DNA of 64,000 nt from Pseudomonas sp. FEN (lineage in GTDB: Bacteria; Pseudomonadota; Gammaproteobacteria; Pseudomonadales; Pseudomonadaceae): the NCBI RefSeq assembly GCF_904067045.1, contig NZ_CAJFDC010000015.1:95644-159643 (forward strand), read 5' to 3'. The position numbers and the translations under genes were made by a program. The notes under the pieces are model-generated. The model was not told where the DNA came from and did no database searches. It saw only the letters and a list, made by a program, of their open reading frames with translations. Position 1 is the first letter of the stretch; every line of letters begins with the position of its first letter. Below are positions 21,801 through 28,094 of the stretch, in pieces.

Positions 21801-22446
21801 GGACGCGGCCTTGAGCGAACTGCAGGCACTACGGGTGGCCAGCGAACAGCATTGCGCGGAACTGCGCGCGCAACAGAGCGAAGACCAGCGGCGCCAGGAC
21901 GCCAACCAGACGCTGCAGCAACGGATCACCGAGGCTTACGGCGAATATCAGCGTTGGGCGCGCCTCGATGCCCTGATCGGCTCGGCCACCGGTGACCGCT
22001 TCCGCAAACTGGCCCAGGCCTACAACCTCGACCTGCTGGTGCACCATGCCAATACGCAATTGCGCCAGTTGGTGCGGCGCTATCGCCTCAAACGCGGCGG
22101 CAGCATGCTCGGGTTGTTGGTGATGGACACCGAGATGGGCGACGAACTGCGTTCGGTGCATTCGCTGTCCGGTGGCGAAACCTTCCTGGTCTCGCTGGCC
22201 CTGGCATTGGGATTGGCATCGATGGCCTCGAGCACGCTGAAGATCGAATCGCTGTTTATCGACGAAGGCTTCGGCAGCCTCGACCCCGAGTCCCTGCAAC
22301 TGGCGATGGATGCGCTGGACGGCCTGCAAGCCCAGGGGCGCAAGGTCGCGGTGATTTCCCATGTGCAGGAAATGCACGAGCGGATACCGGTGCAGATCCA
22401 GGTGCGGCGCCAGGGCAACGGGCTGAGCACCCTGGAGGTGAAATGA
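18805..22446 (+). CDS. sbcC: Exonuclease subunit SbcC (Rad50-like SMC ATPase)
   Basis: ATPase partner of SbcD. In 1213 residues it shows Walker A near the N-terminus (GPTGAGKSTLLDAL), very long glutamine-rich coiled coils, a central zinc hook (CPVCGSQEHPY near residue 610), the signature LSGGETFLVSLALALGLA and Walker B (SLFIDEGFGSLDPE) near the C-terminus. The coiled coil is strikingly rich in QQ and EQ pairs, which makes long shadow frames on both strands. Start and stop overlap neighbours by ATGA. Confidence 0.97.
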   Translation: MKILAIRLKNLASLAGPFELDFTAEPLASAGLFAITGPTGAGKSTLLDALCLALFGAVPRLHNASRDAKVPDADGEIGTGDPRTLLRRGTGAGFAEVDFVGIDGRRYRARWEANRARDKAGGKLQASRQSLYDLDSEQLLASQKGEYKTLLESRLGLNFEQFTRAVLLAQSEFSAFLKADDNERSELLEKLTDTALYTRLGRRAFDKTKQARETHKQLQDQAGGVAPMAPEARVELDRQFNEAQQRLQAQQTQLKQLELQRTWLKELLHWQDQHQSAVAQLQGAEQDWRARSAERQQLARLEQLAPQRHQFTRQFQLQEQLAPLAAQIQRHTDQQTDLLARQQQLQQNRSSAHDHLNAALVRQSDSAPLLRQAFDEQATLTHLGKDLGAAEQQQQAAERASAEGHAQLSTLLEQQQQVATRLEQIAEQLQHSAALAPLSDAWHAYRDRLQQVMLIGNRLNQGQRELAQLQARAGQADQQLAEQRGALEVLYSEAGAEPAAVGEQIQILGSLLQDNRKQLRAFEELQRLWTRQCELELRAQQLQERQQSTQQQRDELNREGLQARDALKVAEQTLSVTRQLLERQRLARSASVEELRGQLQDDQPCPVCGSQEHPYHQPEALLQSLGRHDESEEAAARQVVDTLTEKLNQLREKVGGLIAQQKELLAQQEQLAQQHRELAPSLQAHPLHGALQEQDSARREAWLSQQLNQLQQNISQDEQRQTALLTLQQDAARLQQQLQAAVEASQAAHQQLLDQQRQMGTDQERLEQELGAFASLLPNETLQGLRNDPAATFMHLDQQVTQRLGQLEQQREEQQEQRERQERIELEQVRQQTREQQCAQLKQRCAVLLEQQQASQHKLVGLIGEHTSVEAWQQQLEQAVEQARQADAAANQQLQALGSQLIQLGADLKALQERRQALEQESLELARLVADWRARHPELDDAGLEQLLACDDAQVSQLRQQLQLSEKAVEQAQVLVQEREKHLQQHQAQHNGNLDAPALDAALSELQALRVASEQHCAELRAQQSEDQRRQDANQTLQQRITEAYGEYQRWARLDALIGSATGDRFRKLAQAYNLDLLVHHANTQLRQLVRRYRLKRGGSMLGLLVMDTEMGDELRSVHSLSGGETFLVSLALALGLASMASSTLKIESLFIDEGFGSLDPESLQLAMDALDGLQAQGRKVAVISHVQEMHERIPVQIQVRRQGNGLSTLEVK

Positions 22447-23051
22447 CCTCCGCCACCCTGTATTCGTTCCGCCGCTGCCCCTACGCCATGCGCGCGCGTA
22501 TGGCGCTGCGTTATTCGGGCGTGGCGGTGCATATCGAAGAAGTCAGTCTCAAGGACAAGCCCGCGCAGATGCTCGCGCTGTCGAGCAAGGGCACGGTGCC
22601 GGTGCTGGCCTGTGCCGATGGGCGGGTGATCGAAGAAAGTCTGGAGATCATGCACTGGGCCCTGGCCCAACACGACCCGCAGGATTGGCTGCTTGGCCGC
22701 GATCCGCCGGCGGCGCGGGCCACGGCGTTGCTGATCGAGGAAAATGACACGGTTTTCAAACAGTGGCTGGACCGCTACAAGTACGCGGTGCGCTACCCGG
22801 AGTTTGCCATGGAGCATTATCGGCAACAGGGTTCGCAGTTCCTCTTGAAGCTGGACGGTCTGCTTGCGCGTAACGGCCATCTGTTGGCCGAACACCTGAG
22901 CCTGGCGGACATTGCGGTCGCCCCTTTCGTGCGCCAATTTGCCCATGTGGATCAGGTGTGGTTTGCGCAAGCGCCGTACAAACATCTACAGGCTTGGCTG
23001 GAACAGTTCCTGGCTTCGGAACTGTTCAATGCGGTCATGGCCAGGCGCTGA
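22443..23051 (+). CDS. Glutathione S-transferase family protein
   Basis: A 202-residue cytosolic GST. The N-terminal thioredoxin fold begins with a CPYAMR motif at residues 13-18 (LYSFRRCPYAMRARMAL), as in omega/glutaredoxin-like GSTs, where Cys is the catalytic residue. KGTVPVLACADGRVIEES is the glutathione-binding cis-Pro and ES region. The C-terminal helical domain contains LSLADIAVAPFVRQFAHV. It overlaps sbcC by ATGA and so is coexpressed with the nuclease; no functional link is evident. Confidence 0.9.
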   Translation: MTSATLYSFRRCPYAMRARMALRYSGVAVHIEEVSLKDKPAQMLALSSKGTVPVLACADGRVIEESLEIMHWALAQHDPQDWLLGRDPPAARATALLIEENDTVFKQWLDRYKYAVRYPEFAMEHYRQQGSQFLLKLDGLLARNGHLLAEHLSLADIAVAPFVRQFAHVDQVWFAQAPYKHLQAWLEQFLASELFNAVMARR

Positions 23052-23108
23052 TGTGGGCTTGCTCACTTAATCGCATTCAATCCGAAACGTGCAACTTAAC
23101 CTGAGCCA

Positions 23109-23215
23109 GGACGCATACCTTGTGGGAGTGGTGTGAGAGCGGTGCCTGCCGGCGAAGCTTTTGGTGGCCTCAAAGGCCTCTTCGCAGCGGTCCAACTCCC
23201 ACAAGGTATGCGTCC
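23109..23215. repeat. Long inverted repeat with 20-base perfect arms (REP-like)
   Basis: ggacgcataccttgtgggag at 23109-23128 is repeated inverted at 23196-23215. The interior contains further short complementary segments, so a cruciform or RNA hairpin of about 107 bases is possible. The tgtgggag core resembles Pseudomonas REP-type elements. It lies between convergent genes and may act as a bidirectional terminator or mRNA end. Confidence 0.65.
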
Positions 23216-23226
23216 CGGCCTAATGC

Positions 23227-23406
23227 TCAGTGCTGGGCTTTGTGATCCAGCGCGGCGTAGAAGTTGGCGCTCTGTTGCAGGTATTTCTGGGTGTAGCTCT
23301 GGGTGTGGCTTTTCGGGCTGTTGATTTCCACGTTGGCGCTGGCAGGCAGGGCTACGGTGGCGGAAACAGCGGAAGCGGCGATGATGGAGAAAAGATTGAA
23401 GTTCAT
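23227..23406 (-). CDS. Small exported protein, 59 residues, unknown function
   Basis: Start ATG at 23406 with GAGGG upstream. The product has a clear signal peptide (MNFNLFSIIAASAVSATVAL, cleavage near ASA-NV at residues 23-24), leaving a mature peptide of about 36 residues rich in Ser, Gln, Tyr and His (SYTQKYLQQSANFYAALDHK). No cysteines and no known domain are visible. It probably ends in the periplasm. I do not recognise a family. Confidence 0.7.
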   Translation of the reverse strand: MNFNLFSIIAASAVSATVALPASANVEINSPKSHTQSYTQKYLQQSANFYAALDHKAQH

Positions 23407-23618
23407 GCGGGTAACCCTCGATGTCAGTTGGCTTGCTTGCCCTTTCAGGCCGTGAGTCAAAAGTACATCCGAGGGCTGGCATCGTTGAAATTCATTGCAG
23501 CAGTAGCGGATATCAGCGTCATTAATAGAAACGCAAGTGCCTGATTCATCAGGAGACGTGGTCTATTGTCGCAGCTCGCGCACCTTGGCCAACGAAGTGA
23601 AGCAATGTGGCAAACAGC

Positions 23619-23894
23619 TTATTCTTCTTCGTCGCGACCGGTGAAGGCACTCATGCAGACCAGGCGATGCTCACTGTAATCGTCGCTCAGGATCCAGCTT
23701 TGCAGCGCCGCGTCGAAAGTGGCCGCCTCGAGCTGGGCACGGGTGAAACTCCAGCGCTTCTCGGCCCGGCCATCCATGCATTCGATCAGCAGGCGGCTGT
23801 CGTCGAGGGTGAAATCGAAGGCGTGCAGGCCGTCGACTTCGAGCATGTTGCAGGTTTCCAGGGCACTGAGCAGGGTGTCGGTTGCAGCGGTCAT
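23619..23894 (-). CDS. DUF5629-like conserved Pseudomonas protein, 91 residues
   Basis: A small acidic cytoplasmic protein with a conserved start (TLLSALETCNMLEVDGLHAF), then a beta-rich segment (RLLIECMDGRAEKRWSF) and a C-terminal acidic tail. It resembles the Pseudomonas-restricted DUF5629 family as I recall it; function is unknown. It is monocistronic between two repeat-bearing spacers. Confidence 0.7.
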   Translation of the reverse strand: MTAATDTLLSALETCNMLEVDGLHAFDFTLDDSRLLIECMDGRAEKRWSFTRAQLEAATFDAALQSWILSDDYSEHRLVCMSAFTGRDEEE

Positions 23895-23960
23895 GATGTT
23901 CTATCGTGTTTGGGGAAGTGCTCATGATAGGCGATATTGCCCCGCAGCGGCGCCATAACC

Positions 23961-24107
23961 TGTGGCGAGCGGGCTTGTCGGAACGCCGCACCGCCGCGTT
24001 CGGCTGCGAAGCAGCCGTAAATCGGCTACCGCGTTCTGCCTGATAGCTTGCTGTAGCCGGTTTTGGGGGCGCTTCGCGCCCCAGCGCGGGCAAGCCCGCT
24101 CGCCACA
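23961..24107. repeat. REP-like inverted repeat
   Basis: tgtggcgagcgggcttg at 23961-23977 is matched by its exact inverse at 24091-24107. Between them lie two more hairpins: ggctgcgaagcagcc, and ggggcgcttcgcgcccc with a gcttcgcg loop. This arrangement is typical of Pseudomonas REP doublets. The element lies just beyond the 3' end of the RND gene. A related copy is at 27825-27957. Confidence 0.8.
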
Positions 24108-24127
24108 ATGGATCTGCGTTCGATCAC

Positions 24128-26512
24128 TCAATGGGAAAACAACGACCCGCCGACCTTGCCCGCCAGCTTCTCAGGCTTGATCAGGAACCGCGCCAGCGCC
24201 GGCAACAGCCACAGCGCACCGAACATGTTCCACAGCAACATGAAGGTCAGCATCAGACCCATGTCGGCCTGGAACTTGATCGCCGAGAAGATCCAGGTGC
24301 AGACCCCGATCGCCAGGCACAGGCCGGTGAACAACACCGCCTTGCCGGTGGATTTCAGCGTCTGGTAATAGGCTTCCTGCAACGGCAGCCCGGCACGCAG
24401 GAAGCTTTCCAGGCGACTGTAGATGTAGATGCCGTAGTCCACGCCGATCCCCACGCCCAGCGCCACCACCGGCAAGGTCGCGACCTTCACGCCGATACCC
24501 ATGAACGCCATCAACGCGTTCCCCAGCACCGAGGTCAGCACCAGCGGCAGGACGATACACAAGGTCGCCGCCCAGGAACGGAAGGTGATCATGCACATGG
24601 TCGCCACGCAGATATACACCAGGACCAGGATCGTCAGCTCCGATGCCTTGATCACTTCGTTGGTGGCGGCCTCGATCCCGGCGTTACCGGCGGCAAGGAG
24701 GAATTCCAGGCCGTTCTTGTTGTTCTCCTTGGCGAAGTCCTGCACCGCATGCACCGCGCGATCCAGGGTCGCGGCCTTGTGGTCGTTGAGGAACACCAGT
24801 ACCGGTGCCAGGGAGCAATCGGTGTTGTACAGGCCATCGGCCCGGGCGATGGAGTTGTTCAGCACATCGGGGTTGCGCGACAGGGTTTCCCACTTCAAGT
24901 TGCCCTCGTTCATGCCCTTGATCATCTGCTTGGACACGGTCACCAGCGAGATCGCCGACTGCACGCCCTCGGTGTTCTGCATCTTCCACATCAGCTCGTC
25001 GATGGGCGCCATGGCCTCATAGTGCGAACAGCCCTCGGGTGGGGTCTTGACCATCACCACCAACACGTCGGAACTGGTGGAGTAGTTGTTGATGATAAAG
25101 CGGTTGTCCTTGTTGTAGCGCGAATCGGGACGCAGCTCCGGCGCGCCCTGGTCGAGATCGCCGATCTTCAGGTTGTGTCCGTACCAGAGGCCGCCCCCCA
25201 GGGCCAACAGGGCCAGGACGATGGACACCGGCGCGACCTTGGGACTGGCGAAGTTTGCCAACAGGCGCCAGAACGAGTGCTCGCGGGTCGCATCCTTCTT
25301 GCTGCGCTCGACGGCCTTCTTGCTGATGCCGACATAGGAGATCGCCACTGGCAGCAGGATCAGGTTGGTGAATACGATCACCGCCACGCCGATGGACGCA
25401 CCGATGGCCAGTTCGCGAATCACGCCGATGTCGATGATCAGCAGGGTGATAAAGCCCACGGCGTCAGCGAGGATCGCAATCATCCCCGGCAGGAACAATT
25501 GCCGGAAGGTCCGTCGGGCCGCCGTCAGGGCGTTGTCGGCGTCGCTGGACTGCAAGGCGATGCCGTTGATCTTCTGCACGCCATGGGAGATACCGATGGC
25601 GAAGATCAGGAACGGCACCAGCATCGAGTACGGGTCCAGGCCAAAGCCGAACGCGTGCATCAGCCCCAGTTGCCAGACCACCGCCACCAGGGTGGTGACC
25701 AGCACGGCGATGGTGCTGCGGATGCACCAGGTGAACCAGTACAACAGCACCAGGGTGATGATGAAGGCGATACCGAAGAACAGCACCACCATGACCAGGC
25801 CATCGATCAGGTCACCGACCTTCTTGGCGAAACCGACAATGTGCACCTTCACATTCGGGTTCTGCGCTTCGAACTTGTCGCGGATCTTCTCTTCGAGCTG
25901 GTGGGAGAACTTCTGGTAGTCCAGCGCCAACAACTTGCCCTGGTCCTGCGGGTCCGGGTAGGACTCCAGCAGCGGGATATCGACGATGCTCGACTTGAAG
26001 TCGTTGGCCACCAGGCGTCCGACCTGGCCGGACTTGAGCACGTTGTTGCGCAACTTGTCGAGGCTGTCGGCCGAGCCGTTGTAGCTCTGCGGGATCACTT
26101 CGCCGCCAGCAAAGCCCTCCTCCGTCACTTCGGTCCAGCGCACGCTGGGGCTCCACAGCGACTTGAGGCCGGAGCGGTCGACGCCGGGAATGTAGAACAC
26201 CTCGTCGTTGATCTGCCTTAGGGTCTCCATGTATGACGGGGTGAAGATATCGCCGTCCTTGGCCTCTACGGAAATCCGCACGGTGTTGCCCAGGTTGGCG
26301 AGGTCGTTGCGGTGCTCCATCATCTTTTCAATGAACGGATGCTTGAGCGGAATCATTTTCTCGAAGCTGGTGGACGGGCGGATCAGCGTGGCCTGCCAGA
26401 ACAGGAAGGCGCTGACCAGCAGGCAGATAACGATCACTGCCGGACGGTTGTTGAAAATCAGGCGCTCGAGAAACGTCGCCTTGTCCTGATGATGACTTTG
26501 ATGACTGCTCAT
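24128..26512 (-). CDS. RND/MMPL-family transporter (HAE3-like exporter)
   Basis: A 794-residue inner-membrane protein with the RND duplicated layout: one N-terminal helix near residue 25, a large periplasmic loop, five helices (about 230-400), one helix near 430, a second periplasmic loop, and five more helices (about 630-780). Signature segments are SMLVPFLIFAIGISHGVQKI and VVALGVGIGVDYGIYIYSRL. It is half the size of tripartite RND pumps, as in the HAE3 (hopanoid/lipid exporter-like) group. The neighbour encodes a YCF48-like beta-propeller, its usual partner in Pseudomonas; a lipophilic substrate is inferred. Confidence 0.92.
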   Translation of the reverse strand: MSSHQSHHQDKATFLERLIFNNRPAVIVICLLVSAFLFWQATLIRPSTSFEKMIPLKHPFIEKMMEHRNDLANLGNTVRISVEAKDGDIFTPSYMETLRQINDEVFYIPGVDRSGLKSLWSPSVRWTEVTEEGFAGGEVIPQSYNGSADSLDKLRNNVLKSGQVGRLVANDFKSSIVDIPLLESYPDPQDQGKLLALDYQKFSHQLEEKIRDKFEAQNPNVKVHIVGFAKKVGDLIDGLVMVVLFFGIAFIITLVLLYWFTWCIRSTIAVLVTTLVAVVWQLGLMHAFGFGLDPYSMLVPFLIFAIGISHGVQKINGIALQSSDADNALTAARRTFRQLFLPGMIAILADAVGFITLLIIDIGVIRELAIGASIGVAVIVFTNLILLPVAISYVGISKKAVERSKKDATREHSFWRLLANFASPKVAPVSIVLALLALGGGLWYGHNLKIGDLDQGAPELRPDSRYNKDNRFIINNYSTSSDVLVVMVKTPPEGCSHYEAMAPIDELMWKMQNTEGVQSAISLVTVSKQMIKGMNEGNLKWETLSRNPDVLNNSIARADGLYNTDCSLAPVLVFLNDHKAATLDRAVHAVQDFAKENNKNGLEFLLAAGNAGIEAATNEVIKASELTILVLVYICVATMCMITFRSWAATLCIVLPLVLTSVLGNALMAFMGIGVKVATLPVVALGVGIGVDYGIYIYSRLESFLRAGLPLQEAYYQTLKSTGKAVLFTGLCLAIGVCTWIFSAIKFQADMGLMLTFMLLWNMFGALWLLPALARFLIKPEKLAGKVGGSLFSH

Positions 26513-26532
26513 GAAGATTCCCGCCTTTCTTG

Positions 26533-27585
26533 TTATTGGCCCAGCTCAGCGCCGGTCGGCGTGGTGGTGTGGGCGCCGCCCTGGCCGACGAGGATCAGCT
26601 TGCCGTTGCCGGCCGCCGTCACCGCCGACAGGGAAATCCGGTCGGGACGGTTGAACACACTGAAGGTCACGCCATCGTCGCTACTGCGGATCACGCTGCC
26701 GCCGTTGCCGACGATCACCAGCGAACCGTCGCCCAGCAAGGTCGCGCCGGACAGACCGAACTCCAGGGCACCACGGGTGGCCTTGAGTTCGACCGGTGCC
26801 CAGCTGCTGCCGAAGTCAGTCGAGCGGTAGAGATTGCCGCGCAAGCCGTAGGCCAGCAGCGTCGAGGGTTGGGCGGTGCCGATCACGCCGAACAGCGAAC
26901 CCTGGTACGGGCCTTCGACGCGCTCCCAGGTCTGGCCCCAATCGACGGAGCGGAACATGCTGCCCTGCTCGCCGACCACGAACAGCCCGGCATCCTTGAC
27001 CGCGGCGATAGCGTTGAGGTGGAACTGGTCGGGGTTGTCGAGGCGCTCGCTGACGTTTTCCCAGTGCTGGCCGCCGTCGCTGGTTGCCAGCAGGGCCCCG
27101 TAGGCGCCCACGGCAAAGCCTGTGCTGGCGTCCTTGAACCAGACGTCGAGCAACGGTGCTTCGCGCTTGAGGTCTTCGAACTGGCGGGTCCAGGTGGCGC
27201 CGCCGTCCTCGCTGGCGAGGATCTGCGCATCGTGGCCGACGGCCCAGCCGTGGCGCTCATCGACGAAATAGACCGCCGTGAGCATCTGCCGGGTCGGAAC
27301 CCGGGCCTGGGTCCAGTGGCCGCCCTGGTCGTCGGAAAAGAGGATGTGTCCGCGATCGCCGACGGCCACCAGGCGGTTGCCGGCATGGGCCACGTCGAGC
27401 AGCAGGCTCTTGCTGGCCTTGGACGATTCGATGGAGTAGACCGTGTCGGCAGTGCCGGGTGCCGCCGCGTAGGCGCTGGCCGGCAGTGCGGCGAGTCCCG
27501 ACAGCGCAAGCGCCGTCACCAGCAATGCCGTGCCGCGCCATGTCGGCGGACAGCAAGAACCCGTAGGCCTCACAGGCTCATTCAT
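26533..27585 (-). CDS. YCF48-related exported beta-propeller protein
   Basis: A 350-residue exported protein with a signal peptide (TALLVTALALSGLAALPASA, cleavage about residue 40) followed by repeated BNR/YCF48 units such as AVGDRGHILFSDDQGGHWTQ, AVGHDAQILASEDGGATWTR and VVGEQGSMFRSVDWGQTWER. Homologues are called photosystem II stability factor-like, but in Pseudomonas they accompany an RND/MMPL exporter, as here (stop 20 bases before the RND start). Likely a periplasmic partner of the pump. Confidence 0.9.
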   Translation of the reverse strand: MNEPVRPTGSCCPPTWRGTALLVTALALSGLAALPASAYAAAPGTADTVYSIESSKASKSLLLDVAHAGNRLVAVGDRGHILFSDDQGGHWTQARVPTRQMLTAVYFVDERHGWAVGHDAQILASEDGGATWTRQFEDLKREAPLLDVWFKDASTGFAVGAYGALLATSDGGQHWENVSERLDNPDQFHLNAIAAVKDAGLFVVGEQGSMFRSVDWGQTWERVEGPYQGSLFGVIGTAQPSTLLAYGLRGNLYRSTDFGSSWAPVELKATRGALEFGLSGATLLGDGSLVIVGNGGSVIRSSDDGVTFSVFNRPDRISLSAVTAAGNGKLILVGQGGAHTTTPTGAELGQ

Positions 27586-27824
27586 AGACCTTTCTCCCCA
27601 TTTATTATTGTCAGGTCGTCCAACCTTTCAGGGTGCCTTCGAGGGCGTTTCATGACTGCCTGGTCGTCTGAAACCAGCAATCTAGAGCCCCTTCTAAAGC
27701 TGGAGCTATCCTATAGGGCTTTGGAATCGTCTGACAATCGACGCCACGTTATCTTTTGTTAACCCGGGGCGTTAAGGGCAGGCCTGAATGATGGGGCATC
27801 AGGTGAGGTGATGAACAAAGGCCA

Positions 27825-27957
27825 TGTGGCGAGCGGGCTTGCCCGCGTTCGGCTGCGAAGCAGTCGCAAAACCAGAGCACTCGGTTTAACTGACCCATCG
27901 TGGCCGCTGGTTTTGGGAGCGCTTCGCGCTCCAGCGGGGGCAAGCCCCCTCGCCACA
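27825..27957. repeat. REP-like inverted repeat, second copy
   Basis: tgtggcgagcgggcttg (27825-27841) pairs, with one mismatch, with caagccccctcgccaca (27941-27957). The interior again holds the gcttcgcg hairpin (gggagcgcttcgcgctcc). It is the same family as the element at 23961-24107. Confidence 0.78.
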
Positions 27958-28071
27958 GGCAAGCCCTCTCGCCACAGGCAAGCCCCCTCGCCACAGGCAA
28001 GCTCCTTCGCCACAGGAAAGCCCCCTCGCCACAGGCAAGCTCCTTCGCCACAGGAAAGCCCCCTCGCCACA
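27939..28071. repeat. Seven tandem copies of a 19-bp REP-derived unit
   Basis: Seven head-to-tail units of ggcaagccccctcgccaca begin at 27939, 27958, 27977, 27996, 28015, 28034 and 28053. Units 4+5 and 6+7 are identical 38-bp pairs (ggcaagctccttcgccaca followed by ggaaagccccctcgccaca), showing a recent higher-order duplication. The first unit is the right arm of the adjacent REP element, so the array looks like amplification of one REP arm. It lies 24 bases beyond the pepN stop. Confidence 0.9.
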
Positions 28072-28094
28072 AGGAGGCCCGCGATCCCGCCAAG

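Larger units (their letters stand above)
27586..28094. other. Spacer between pepN and the YCF48-RND operon, with REP and tandem repeats
   Basis: About 509 bases without a convincing gene. It must contain the promoter for the YCF48-RND operon near 27586-27800. The right half (27825-28071) is entirely repeat sequence. Frames running through it on both strands (for example minus 27749-28144) are artefacts of the 19-base repeat. Confidence 0.6.

Noticed and set aside
24131..26221. Long plus-strand frame antisense to the RND transporter
   Set aside because: Composition dominated by His, Gln, Arg and Asp; shadow of the minus-strand membrane protein.
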